NCBI GenBank assembly: GCA_020161775.1
Contig: JAIUOW010000013.1
Location: forward strand, 80,276-144,275
Origin: Pseudomonadota bacterium
Lineage (GTDB): Bacteria > Pseudomonadota > Gammaproteobacteria > Burkholderiales > Burkholderiaceae_C
DNA length: 64,000 nt
Direction of reading: 5' to 3'
Within the stretch, counting starts at the first letter, position 1, and every line of letters starts with the position of its first letter. The position numbers were made by a program, and so were the translations under genes. The notes beneath the pieces are model-generated. The model was given only the letters and a program-made list of their open reading frames with translations, was not told the DNA's origin and ran no database searches. This document shows positions 40,957 through 49,322 of this stretch, piece after piece.

Positions 40957-41805
40957 TCAATGCGCGTCATGGGCCTGCCCGATGTACACCAGGGTCAGCA
41001 TCATGAACACAAAGGCCTGCAGCGTGATGATCAGGATGTGGAAGATCGCCCACGCCGTGCCGGCAATGATGTGGCCGATCGCCAGGCCGATGCCCGTGGC
41101 CGACAGCGACCAGGCACCGCCCATCAGGGCGATCAGCATGAAGATCAGTTCGCCGGCATACATGTTGCCGAACAGCCGCATGCCGTGCGACACGGTCTTG
41201 GCGACGAACTCGATGATCTGCATGAGGAAGTTGAACGGCCACAGCAGCGGGTGCGCACCGAACGGGGCCGTGAACAGCTCGTGGATCCAGCCGCCAGCGC
41301 CCTTGATCTTGATGTTGTAGAAAATACAGACGATCAGCACGCCGACCGACAGACCCATGGTGACGGACAGGTCGGCCGTGGGCACCACGCGCATGTAGTC
41401 CTTCATGCCCAGGGCCGGGCCGGCACTGTGCCAGATGGCAGGCAGCAGATCCACCGGCAACAGGTCCATGGCATTCATCAGGAAAATCCAGACGAACACC
41501 ACCAGCGCCAGCGGGGCCACCAGCTTGCGGCTGTTGGCGTTGTGCACGATGCCCTTGGCCTGGGAATCGACCATTTCGACCAGGATCTCAACGGCGGCCT
41601 GGAAACGGCCTGGTACGCCCGAGGTGGCCTTGCGCGCGGCCAGCCACAGCAGCCAGCAGCCCAGCACACCCAGCACGATGGAATAGAAAAGGGAATCGAG
41701 GTTGAAAACGGAAAAGTCGGCGACGCCCTGAGGGGTCTTGTTCTGCAGGTGCTGCAGGTGGTGGACGATGTACTCGCCTGCGGTCGGTCCGGTTCCAGTA
41801 GCCAT
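40957..41805 (-). CDS. atpB: F-type ATP synthase subunit a
   Basis: A 282-residue membrane subunit forming the proton half-channels. It shows [27 protein letters not shown], and the essential arginine helix in [17 protein letters not shown]. The C-terminal [18 protein letters not shown] is typical. It is 61 bases upstream of atpE. Confidence 0.95.
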   Translation of the reverse strand: MATGTGPTAGEYIVHHLQHLQNKTPQGVADFSVFNLDSLFYSIVLGVLGCWLLWLAARKATSGVPGRFQAAVEILVEMVDSQAKGIVHNANSRKLVAPLALVVFVWIFLMNAMDLLPVDLLPAIWHSAGPALGMKDYMRVVPTADLSVTMGLSVGVLIVCIFYNIKIKGAGGWIHELFTAPFGAHPLLWPFNFLMQIIEFVAKTVSHGMRLFGNMYAGELIFMLIALMGGAWSLSATGIGLAIGHIIAGTAWAIFHILIITLQAFVFMMLTLVYIGQAHDAH

Positions 41806-41809
41806 CTGA

Positions 41810-42304
41810 TTACTCGTCTGTTTGTTTCGCCACGTGTTTCGTACGCTTGGGCGCGAAAGCCATCGCCACCCAATACACCTTCATCGTGAGCACCAGGCCC
41901 ACCAGCAATGCCGGCCAGCTCAGGGCACTCACCAGCCTTGGCGCGGCGATCAGCATCGCCACCGACAAGGCCAACTTGACCATTTCCCACAGGAAGAACC
42001 CGACCACCGCGGTCCCCGGGTTCAGCGAGGCAAAACGCCCGGTGAGCCCCCGCGCGAACAGCGCCGCGGGCAGTATGACTGCCAGAGCGCCGTATGCGGC
42101 CGACCAACCTGCTTCTTGCCTCCCGGTGATGCCCCATGTGGCCAAAGCCACCGCGAAGCCCACAACGACCTGCCCCGCCACCACCCACCAGGGGGAAACT
42201 GATGGATTCTGTTCGCGCAACTGGCGCGCCTCTTCGGCGGTCAGCGGCTTGAACGATTCGGGTTCATCTGCATCTGTTTCAGGGTACGGAGCGATTGTTT
42301 TCAT
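41810..42304 (-). CDS. atpI: ATP synthase-associated protein AtpI
   Basis: A 164-residue protein with a polar N-terminus and four membrane helices ([75 protein letters not shown]). Size, position four bases before atpB and the [13 protein letters not shown] helix fit AtpI, an assembly helper for the c-ring and Mg2+ supply. First gene of the operon. Confidence 0.83.
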   Translation of the reverse strand: MKTIAPYPETDADEPESFKPLTAEEARQLREQNPSVSPWWVVAGQVVVGFAVALATWGITGRQEAGWSAAYGALAVILPAALFARGLTGRFASLNPGTAVVGFFLWEMVKLALSVAMLIAAPRLVSALSWPALLVGLVLTMKVYWVAMAFAPKRTKHVAKQTDE

Positions 42305-42352
42305 TTTGAATGACGCCCCCGGTTGCAGCCCTGAAATTCAGCAAAGCCATTG

Positions 42353-42358
42353 ATTATA
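42353..42358 (-). promoter_or_regulatory. Candidate -10 box of the atp operon promoter
   Basis: On the minus strand a perfect TATAAT sits about 49 bases upstream of the atpI start, in a locally AT-rich patch of an otherwise GC-rich spacer. The -35 region at 16-18 bases is not close to consensus. It is the best promoter candidate for the operon. Confidence 0.5.
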
Positions 42359-42486
42359 AGTAAAAGCCCGCAGCGCTCCGCCATTTCGAGTCGGCTTGTC
42401 GGATAAGGGGCGCACGCAAAGGTGTTTTGCGTGGAAGTCACAATCGCCGGACAATCACCTCGCGGCCTGCGCGCCGTTGCCCACCC

Positions 42487-42933
42487 ATGTACTCCCTGCT
42501 CAAGTTCTTCCACCTGGCCGCAGCCATTTTCTGGATCGGCGGCATGGCCTTCATCATGCTGGCGCTGCGCCCGCCGGTTCACGCCAGCCTGGAGGCACCG
42601 GTGCGCCTGCCGCTGATGGCCGCGGTGCTGGGGCGGTTCTTTGTGGTGGTGTGGGCAAGCATTGTGGCGCTGCTGGCGACCGGCTTTGCGATGATGGCCG
42701 CCGTTGGCATGAAGGCGGCGCCCGTGGGCTGGCACCTGATGCTGGGCATCGGCCTGGTGATGGTGGCCATTTTTGCGCACATCTATTTCGCGCCGTTTCG
42801 CCGGCTCAAGCTGGCCGTGGCTGACGCCAACTGGCCCGAAGCCGCGCGGCGCATCGGCCAGGTAGTGGTGCTGGCCAAGATCAACCTGGGGCTCGGCTGG
42901 ATCGCCATCGCGGCCGTGTTGCTGCTGCGGTGA
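42487..42933 (+). CDS. CopD-like membrane protein
   Basis: A 148-residue protein with four hydrophobic helices. LLKFFHLAAAIFWIGGMAFIM with its helix-borne histidine and the later HIYFAPFRRLKLAV are typical of the CopD/YphA/heme-binding-like small membrane family. The function, perhaps copper or heme-related, is uncertain. Start ATG at 42487; an upstream TTG extension to 42427 is unlikely. It is divergent from atpI. Confidence 0.7.
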   Translation: MYSLLKFFHLAAAIFWIGGMAFIMLALRPPVHASLEAPVRLPLMAAVLGRFFVVVWASIVALLATGFAMMAAVGMKAAPVGWHLMLGIGLVMVAIFAHIYFAPFRRLKLAVADANWPEAARRIGQVVVLAKINLGLGWIAIAAVLLLR

Positions 42934-42946
42934 ACGGGGCCCTCCT

Positions 42947-43507
42947 GTGACGCGGATGCAGCGCCTGGCCCGCCGGCTTCGCATCACCGTGCCTGCCCGC
43001 GAGGAGCTGGCCGCCCACCCGATGCTGCGCCGCATCGCGCGCCGTGTACTGGCCCCGGCCCTGTGGCGCACGCACCATGAAGCCGTGGCCCGCGGCGTGG
43101 CGATCGGGCTGTTCTGGGCGTTTTTCCTGCCTTGCCCGCAGATCATCGTGTCCGCCGCCCATTGCGTCTGGTGGCGCGCCAACATTCCGATTGCGACGGG
43201 CCTGACGCTGATCACGAATCCCCTGACGACCGGCTTCTGGCTGTGGGCCGCCTACCTGGTGGGCAGCCGCCTGATCGACGCGCCACCACCGGTCCAGGCA
43301 GCCCCTGACGCACCCATCTGGCAAATGCTGCTGGCCCTGGGCTGGCCCGCCTTGCTGGGCATGAGTGTCTTTTCCATCGTGGGTGCGGTGGGTGGCTACT
43401 TTGGCGTCAAGCTGGGCTGGCGCGCGCGTATTGCCTGGAAGCGGCGTGGGCGGCGCCGGCCCGCCACGCACGGTGACGCACAGGCTGGGGGACAATCCGG
43501 GGCATGA
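42947..43507 (+). CDS. DUF2062 membrane protein
   Basis: A 186-residue protein with an Arg-rich N-terminus, then helices including AVARGVAIGLFWAFFLPCPQ and IATGLTLITNPLTTGFWLWAAYL, the core of DUF2062. The function is unknown. GTG at 42947 follows a CCTCCT stretch with no clear ribosome-binding site; ATG at 42956 is the alternative. It ends in an ATGA overlap with the aminotransferase gene. Confidence 0.78.
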   Translation: MTRMQRLARRLRITVPAREELAAHPMLRRIARRVLAPALWRTHHEAVARGVAIGLFWAFFLPCPQIIVSAAHCVWWRANIPIATGLTLITNPLTTGFWLWAAYLVGSRLIDAPPPVQAAPDAPIWQMLLALGWPALLGMSVFSIVGAVGGYFGVKLGWRARIAWKRRGRRRPATHGDAQAGGQSGA

Positions 43508-44394
43508 GCAACACCCTTCCCGATCTGCCGTGCTACCTGAACGGCGAATTCACCACCCTGCCCCACGCCAAGGTCAGCGTCATGGACCGCGGCTTCATTT
43601 TTGGCGATGGTGTGTATGAAGTCGTGCCCGTGTACAGCGGCCGGCCCTTCCGTTTTGCCGAGCACATGGCGCGCCTGGACCGCAGCCTGGGCGAGCTGCG
43701 CATGACCAACCCGATGCCGCACGCGCAATGGCGCGCCCTGGTGGACCGGTTGATTGCCGACTACGCACGCTCGGTGGGCCGCGTGGGCGCCGAAACCGAC
43801 CAGCTGGTATACATCCAGGTCACGCGCGGCGTAGCCATGCGCGACCACGTCATGCCCGCGGACATTGCACCCACGGTGTTTGCCATGAGCAACGCCATGA
43901 AAGCCCCGAGCGCCGCCGAGCGCGAACAGGGCGTGGCCTGCGTGACCGCAGACGATTTCCGCTGGGAAAAGGCCCACATCAAGGCAGTGAGCCTGCTGGG
44001 TGCGGTGTTTGCGCGCCAGATCAGCGCCGACGTAGGTGCCACCGAGACCGTGATGTTCCGCGATGGCTACCTGAGCGAGGGCGCGGCCTGCAACATCTGG
44101 GTGGTGAAGGACGGCACCGTGATGGGCCCGCCGCGTGACCACCTGGTGCTGGAGGGCATCCGCTACGGGCTGATCGAGTCGCTGTGCCGCGATGCGGGCA
44201 TCCCGTTCGAACTGCGCCGGATTTCGCGCGACGAGGTACTGGCCGCCGACGAGCTGCTGCTGTCGTCGGCCACCAAGGAGGTGTTGGCCATCACGCGGCT
44301 GGACGGCCGCCCGGTTGGAAATGGCGTGCCTGGCCCCATCTGCCAGAAGCTGCATGCTGGCTACCAGCGTGCCAAGCAGGAAAGCACCTCATGA
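43504..44394 (+). CDS. D-amino-acid aminotransferase (class IV PLP enzyme)
   Basis: A 296-residue class IV aminotransferase. YLNGEFTTLPHAKVSVMDRGFIFGDGVYEV, RFAEHMARLDRSL, the Schiff-base lysine in KAHIKAVSLLGAV (Lys160) and GYLSEGAACNIWVV identify it. Resemblance to D-alanine aminotransferase is greater than to branched-chain enzymes, partly from the RGFIFGDGVYE motif. The placement just before ybeD-lipB-lipA is common in betaproteobacteria. Confidence 0.85.
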   Translation: MSNTLPDLPCYLNGEFTTLPHAKVSVMDRGFIFGDGVYEVVPVYSGRPFRFAEHMARLDRSLGELRMTNPMPHAQWRALVDRLIADYARSVGRVGAETDQLVYIQVTRGVAMRDHVMPADIAPTVFAMSNAMKAPSAAEREQGVACVTADDFRWEKAHIKAVSLLGAVFARQISADVGATETVMFRDGYLSEGAACNIWVVKDGTVMGPPRDHLVLEGIRYGLIESLCRDAGIPFELRRISRDEVLAADELLLSSATKEVLAITRLDGRPVGNGVPGPICQKLHAGYQRAKQESTS

Positions 44395-44690
44395 CACAAC
44401 CCGCCCCCCCCGCCACGCCAGTTGATGCCCGGCGTGATTCGCTGATCGACTACCCGTCGAAGTTTCCCGTCAAGGTGATGGGCGCCAAGGCCGACGGCTT
44501 TGTGTACGCCATGACCACCATTGCGCGCGAGTTCGACCCCGCATTTGACGCCGCCTGCATCGAGCTGCGCGACAGCAAGGCCGGCAACTACCTGGGCATC
44601 ACGCTGACCATCACCGCCACCAGCCGCGAGCAGCTGGACGCGCTGTACCGGACCTTGTCCACGCACCCCATGGTCAAGGTGGTGCTGTAG
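44391..44690 (+). CDS. ybeD: YbeD-family (DUF493) protein
   Basis: A 99-residue protein. [20 protein letters not shown] and the [20 protein letters not shown] pattern, ending HPMVKVVL, match YbeD, a small ACT-like domain protein usually next to lipB and thought to be regulatory. It overlaps the upstream stop by four bases and is 10 bases before lipB. Confidence 0.88.
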   Translation: MTQPAPPATPVDARRDSLIDYPSKFPVKVMGAKADGFVYAMTTIAREFDPAFDAACIELRDSKAGNYLGITLTITATSREQLDALYRTLSTHPMVKVVL

Positions 44691-44700
44691 GCGCGCCGCC

Positions 44701-45369
44701 GTGGAACTGACCATCCTGGGCCGGGCCGACTACCTGCCCACCGTCGAGGCGATGCAGGCCTTCACCCTGAATCGCGACGCGCAGACTCCCGACGCGCTCT
44801 GGCTGTGCGAGCATCCGCCCGTCTTCACCCAGGGCCTGGCCGGCAAGGCCGACCATGTGCTGGATCCCGGTGACATCCCCGTTGTGCAGGCCACGCGGGG
44901 AGGCCAGGTGACGTACCACGGGCCGGGCCAGGTGGTGGCCTATCCGCTGGTGGACCTCAAGCGTGCGGGCTACTACGTCAAGGAATATGTCTACCGCATC
45001 GAGGAGGCCGTGATCCGCACGCTGGCCCGTTACGGCGTGACCGGCCACCGCGTGGCAGGCGCACCCGGGATCTACGTGCGGCTGGACGACCCTTTTTCAC
45101 ACCTGGCACTGACCGGGCCGGCCCAGCCGGGCGAGCCTTTCAAGGGCCTGGGCAAGATCGCCGCCCTGGGCATCAAGGTCACGCGCCACTGCACCTGGCA
45201 CGGCGTGGCGCTGAATGTGACCATGGACCTGCAACCCTATTCACGGATCAACCCCTGCGGTTACGCGGGGCTTGAAACCGTGGATCTTTCTACAATCGGT
45301 ATCTCTACCACCTGGGACGAAGCCGCCGGCGTGCTGGGCCAACAGCTCGGCAACCTGCTGGCACCGTGA
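44701..45369 (+). CDS. lipB: Octanoyltransferase
   Basis: A 222-residue enzyme that moves octanoyl from acyl carrier protein to lipoyl domains. [18 protein letters not shown], the lysine motif [20 protein letters not shown] and the acyl-accepting cysteine in INPCGYAGL are all present. GTG start at 44701. lipA follows after six bases. Confidence 0.93.
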   Translation: MELTILGRADYLPTVEAMQAFTLNRDAQTPDALWLCEHPPVFTQGLAGKADHVLDPGDIPVVQATRGGQVTYHGPGQVVAYPLVDLKRAGYYVKEYVYRIEEAVIRTLARYGVTGHRVAGAPGIYVRLDDPFSHLALTGPAQPGEPFKGLGKIAALGIKVTRHCTWHGVALNVTMDLQPYSRINPCGYAGLETVDLSTIGISTTWDEAAGVLGQQLGNLLAP

Positions 45370-45375
45370 ACGCTT

Positions 45376-46362
45376 ATGAGCAGCTCTGAAGTCGTGCGCG
45401 AAGCGCAAAGCACCGAGAACTACAACGCCTCGGCCAAGCAGAAGGCAGGCGCCAAGCTGTCGCGCATTCCCGTCAAGGTGGAACAGGCCGAGGTGCTGAA
45501 AAAGCCCGAATGGATCCGCGTCAAGGCAGGCAGCCCCACCACGCGCTTTTACGAGATCAAGCAGATCCTGCGCGAGAGCAACCTGCACACGGTGTGCGAA
45601 GAGGCGTCGTGCCCCAACATCGGCGAATGCTTCGGCAAGGGCACGGCCACCTTCATGATCATGGGCGACAAGTGCACGCGCCGCTGCCCGTTTTGCGACG
45701 TGGGCCATGGCCGCCCCGATCCGCTGGACGTGAACGAGCCGGTCAACCTGGCCCGCACGATTGCAAAGCTGAAGCTCAAGTACGTGGTGATCACCAGCGT
45801 GGACCGCGACGACCTGCGTGACGGCGGTGCCGGCCATTTCGTGGAGTGCATCCGCCAGACGCGCGAACTGTCTCCGCTCACCCAGATCGAGGTGCTGGTA
45901 CCGGACTTTCGCGGCCGCGACGACCGGGCGCTGGAGATCCTGAAGGCGGCACCACCGGACGTGATGAACCACAACCTGGAAACCATCCCGCGCCTTTACA
46001 AGGAAGCGCGCCCCGGATCGGATTACCAGTTCAGCCTGAACCTGCTGAAAAAATTCAAGGCGCTGCATCCGGGCGTGCCGACCAAGAGCGGCCTGATGGT
46101 CGGCCTGGGCGAGACCGACGAGGAAATCCTTGACGTCATGCGCGACATGCGCGCGCACGACATTGACATGCTGACGATCGGCCAGTACCTGGCGCCCACG
46201 CTGAGCCACCTGCCGGTGCGCCGTTACGTACACCCGGACACCTTCAAGATGTTCGAGGCCGAAGCCTACAAGATGGGCTTCACGCATGCGGCCGTCGGTG
46301 CCATGGTGCGCTCCAGCTACCACGCCGACCAGCAAGCCCATGACGTGCTGAACTGTCAATAA
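45376..46362 (+). CDS. lipA: Lipoyl synthase (radical SAM), C-terminus altered by a mobile-element end
   Basis: A 328-residue radical SAM enzyme that inserts two sulfurs into octanoyl groups. The auxiliary cluster cysteines are in [13 protein letters not shown] and the radical SAM cluster in [28 protein letters not shown] and [11 protein letters not shown] near the end are conserved. The last two codons (Cys-Gln) and the stop come from the TGTCAATAA of the repeat that begins at 46354, so the native tail may have been replaced. All catalytic residues lie well upstream, so activity should be intact; the serine in the conserved RSSYHA is kept. Confidence 0.94.
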   Translation: MSSSEVVREAQSTENYNASAKQKAGAKLSRIPVKVEQAEVLKKPEWIRVKAGSPTTRFYEIKQILRESNLHTVCEEASCPNIGECFGKGTATFMIMGDKCTRRCPFCDVGHGRPDPLDVNEPVNLARTIAKLKLKYVVITSVDRDDLRDGGAGHFVECIRQTRELSPLTQIEVLVPDFRGRDDRALEILKAAPPDVMNHNLETIPRLYKEARPGSDYQFSLNLLKKFKALHPGVPTKSGLMVGLGETDEEILDVMRDMRAHDIDMLTIGQYLAPTLSHLPVRRYVHPDTFKMFEAEAYKMGFTHAAVGAMVRSSYHADQQAHDVLNCQ

Positions 46363-46550
46363 TCCATAGTTAATGAGATAAATCCGCAGTTAACGAGACA
46401 AATCCACAGTTAGATGGGTCACGAAAGTCAAAAAACTCAATTAAAACAATGATTTACTGAGGATTTAATCAAATTCAGCGTTGAAATTGAACTGGAGCAA
46501 GTGCCGTTGCGTCTGAGATCAACGGGTCTTCGAATTGCTAATTAGTGAGT
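46354..46550. repeat. Flanking repeat copy 1: transposon-end-like sequence with three 20-base units
   Basis: The repeat begins TGTCAAT, then carries three tandem 20-base units starting at 46361, 46381 and 46401 (consensus AATCCRYAGTTAAYGAGAYA, where the third is more diverged). AT-rich sequence follows (ACTCAATTAAAACAAT near 46438) to GATCAACGGGTCTTCG. A second, degenerate copy lies at 56502 in the same orientation. TGT termini with several ~20-base sites are typical of the ends bound by Tn7 TnsB, Tn5053 TniA or Mu transposases. No such transposase gene is in the window. The end lies exactly at the junction between core and accessory DNA. Confidence 0.7.
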
Positions 46551-46612
46551 GCAGGGCTCACAAGAGTTAGTAGAAAAAGTTGTTGAAGGTAGCCAGAAAC
46601 TTCTGCGGCGGC

Positions 46613-48109
46613 CTATTCAGCCGAGGTTTCGTCAAACGCGTCCGCCAGCCGCCCGCGCGACGCGCGCCGTGCCTGCAGCAACAGCGCAGTCGACCCCCAG
46701 CTTTGAAACGGCGAGCCCAGGAAGGAATCGAACAGGATGGCGGAGGTAGCCGGGTCGCGATTTCGTAGAACCGCGGCTTCCAGCAATTGCGCCAGGTCGA
46801 TCTGCCCCTTCTTGACCGCCGTGGACAGCTTCTCGAAGTCGATGATCGATATCGTGAAAATGTTTTCGAGCGGCAGGTTGCGGCGCGCATCGTCGTCGGG
46901 TGGATCGATTCTCCCGGGAGAATAGAGGCGCGCGAGTTGGGCTCCGCTTCCCAGGGCCAGCTCCCGGCTGGTGACGATCAGCAGGTAGTCCTGCGTGGCG
47001 GCTGCGCATTGCGGCAGCGGGCTGCTGTCACTGCGTATCGCCTTGCCGACCGCCCAGCCCTGCTTGATCGCGTCCCGCACACGCTTGGTCTTCAGGAAGG
47101 CCTGCGTCTCGTTGTCGGTGAGCAGCACGTCATCGCCGAACACGGACATCTTCGCTTCGATCAGGACATTGCAGCGTCCGCACGGGATGATGGCCTCCAC
47201 CTTGGGAGCGCTGCCGCCGGCGATGGCCTCGTATTGCGTTTCCGTGACGCACTGCGTCGATATGGCCTGTGCGAGTTCACACACGTAGTCCTCGAACAAC
47301 CTGCTGAACGGCTCTGTGTAGGTGCTGCCCAGGCGCGCGAGGCGCCAGTGGACGATCTCTTCGAGGCCTCGAGCTACCACCATCCGCTGCCACGGCACGA
47401 AGTCGCCGTTGCGCGACCTGAAAAGCGGGTAGCGTTTCAGGTGAGGGAACTCGTACAACTCCTGCCGCAGCGGGAGCGGCTCTTTCGCATGATCTGCCTG
47501 AAGGGCCCGCCGCAGGGCAGGCAGGTCGAGCGCCACCAGGTGCAGGAAGACGTCGATGCTGGCGCCGTAAACAGCGCGAAGCGGGTCGAAGAAATTGCGC
47601 GGAATGATTTGCCGGTTGTCGACCATCGCCGCGAACAGACTGAATGCCAGGTCCATGAAGTGTTCCGGCGACAAACCCAGCTCCTGGACGAATTGACGCC
47701 GCGAAGGGTGATTCGCGTTCTGCCTGGCCACCAGCGCCGGCAAGCGCAGGAATCCCCACCCTTCCGGACGCTGGAAGTCGAATTGCGGGAAGTGCCACCG
47801 CATCATCAGGTGCACCGGGGGCTTCTTGGCCGCGTAGTCTTTGCCCACCAGCTCCTGTACCCCGCCGCGCAGCCGCGCGAACTCTTCGTCGGTCACCCGG
47901 CGGCCGATGCGGATGCGCGTGTGCACGTCCTGCAGGGCCCATTTCACCAGCAGCAGGATGTTCCACGGCAAGATGTGCAGCGCCTCAACCTTGTCGGGAT
48001 ACTCCTTCCACAACAGGCGCAGCGCGGCGTCGACGATTGACGTGGCGCTATAGCGCCGCATCTCCTGGCGAAGTTGTTGGCGCAGCTGGGAAATCGCGAG
48101 TTCGCTCAC
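46613..48109 (-). CDS. Putative PD-(D/E)XK-like nuclease associated with the Wadjet operon
   Basis: A 498-residue protein not assigned to a named family. The N-terminal half is helical and contains KPPVHLMMRWHFPQFDF. Residues about 265-320 (EPFSRLFEDYVCELA ... KVEAIIPCGRCNVLIEAKMS) look like a PD-(D/E)XK core: a helix with Glu273, then Glu305 in a beta strand, then Glu318-x-Lys320. This is the layout of restriction-like and Card1/Can-type nucleases, though an acidic residue at the first position is Glu rather than Asp. It lies 57 bases after jetD on the same strand with no sign of its own terminator or promoter, so it may be a sixth gene of the jet transcript. It could instead be an independent single-gene defence system. 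Confidence 0.7.
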   Translation of the reverse strand: MSELAISQLRQQLRQEMRRYSATSIVDAALRLLWKEYPDKVEALHILPWNILLLVKWALQDVHTRIRIGRRVTDEEFARLRGGVQELVGKDYAAKKPPVHLMMRWHFPQFDFQRPEGWGFLRLPALVARQNANHPSRRQFVQELGLSPEHFMDLAFSLFAAMVDNRQIIPRNFFDPLRAVYGASIDVFLHLVALDLPALRRALQADHAKEPLPLRQELYEFPHLKRYPLFRSRNGDFVPWQRMVVARGLEEIVHWRLARLGSTYTEPFSRLFEDYVCELAQAISTQCVTETQYEAIAGGSAPKVEAIIPCGRCNVLIEAKMSVFGDDVLLTDNETQAFLKTKRVRDAIKQGWAVGKAIRSDSSPLPQCAAATQDYLLIVTSRELALGSGAQLARLYSPGRIDPPDDDARRNLPLENIFTISIIDFEKLSTAVKKGQIDLAQLLEAAVLRNRDPATSAILFDSFLGSPFQSWGSTALLLQARRASRGRLADAFDETSAE

Positions 48110-48165
48110 GCGGCAATGCTAAGGCAGTCAATCCATCCACCCGCCGCGAAACTGCCCTATGCAGG

Positions 48166-49320
48166 CTACAGACCTTCCTGCTCGGTCGTGAACGGATGGT
48201 GTTCGATGGCTGCAGCGATCTCCGTCCAGCAGGCCGCCATGGCGTAGTCACGCATGCGGCGCACGGTCTTGGGCGATGCGGGAAGCCGGCGCGATTCCGG
48301 GATCGAGGCCGGGTCCATGCGCCACGGCAACAACCTTCTTCCGTGCTGTTCGACCAACTTGGCGATGTGGGCAGCGATCCTGAATCCTCCTTCATCGTAG
48401 TCGCCCCAGTGGTAAACCGGCACGTCCTGATCGATCGATGCCAGCAAGCGCCCGAGCGCCGCACACCATGCCGGCGACGGCATGCCCGCGGAGAAGATGC
48501 GCAACTGCGGATCGTTGCAGTGCCTGCGCGCCGCTTCACGGAAATTGGTCTGGTTCTCGATGCTCAAGACCATCTCGGGCCGGGATTCCAGGCTCAACAC
48601 GGCGTCGGCCGCATAGCCCACGTACGGCGCATCCAGCAATCCTGTCACCCGTGTGCGGCGCATCGCAAGGTTGCCGGCGAATACCATCGGCTGGTCTTCA
48701 CGGAAGAGACCGAGCTCGCGCCAGACCTGTTGCTCTTCGCGCGGCGGCGACTCCACGTCGCCCACGAGAAGGACATCGAGCGGTCCGGAGAGCTTCTCAA
48801 TCCGTTTGCTGTCGTTGAATATCTCGGCGCTCACATTACGGATGGCCTCGTCACTCGTCTGCGTTCGAGATCGGCAGTGGTCGACGACTCGAACTGCGTC
48901 CAGCCACTTTCCGGTGTCCGTCACCGACGTGCCGCGCACCTTTCGAAGGAGCCGCCACTGCTCGAGAACCGTGGTGAGCACGGGGTGGCTCACCGTCTGG
49001 CCGGCGAGTTGTTCACGCGCTACCTGCAGCGTGGTTCCGGTAGTCGTCCTGCCCAGAAATGCAGCCAACGCCTCCAAGCGACCCAAGGCCACTCGGGTTA
49101 CCGTGCCGTTGCGCGTGTCCCAGGTCAGGACGACCGCGCCGTCGATCTCGGCCGCCCGCATGGTGGTGTCGAAGCTTTCCTTGGCCTGCAGCGAACGCAG
49201 CTCGGCGTACGCACGCAAGTCCCGGGTTGTGAGCGCGGGCGCCCGGACTCGCACGCCCGCGTCGGACTTTTCTCCGGCGACGAACAGCGTTTCCAGGCAT
49301 TGGCGCGCCAGGGCATCCAT
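48166..49320 (-). CDS. jetD: Wadjet nuclease subunit JetD
   Basis: A 384-residue protein matching JetD, the DUF3322 plus DUF2220 Toprim-type nuclease that cuts circular DNA once the Jet loop-extruding complex stalls. The N-terminal arm and wing domain is residues 1-200. The Toprim core shows VLSIENQTNF (Glu255) and VYHWGDYDEGGFRIA (Asp307-x-Asp309), the expected metal ligands. It starts two bases after the jetC stop. Nothing is truncated. Confidence 0.88.
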   Translation of the reverse strand: MDALARQCLETLFVAGEKSDAGVRVRAPALTTRDLRAYAELRSLQAKESFDTTMRAAEIDGAVVLTWDTRNGTVTRVALGRLEALAAFLGRTTTGTTLQVAREQLAGQTVSHPVLTTVLEQWRLLRKVRGTSVTDTGKWLDAVRVVDHCRSRTQTSDEAIRNVSAEIFNDSKRIEKLSGPLDVLLVGDVESPPREEQQVWRELGLFREDQPMVFAGNLAMRRTRVTGLLDAPYVGYAADAVLSLESRPEMVLSIENQTNFREAARRHCNDPQLRIFSAGMPSPAWCAALGRLLASIDQDVPVYHWGDYDEGGFRIAAHIAKLVEQHGRRLLPWRMDPASIPESRRLPASPKTVRRMRDYAMAACWTEIAAAIEHHPFTTEQEGL

Positions 49321-49322
49321 GC

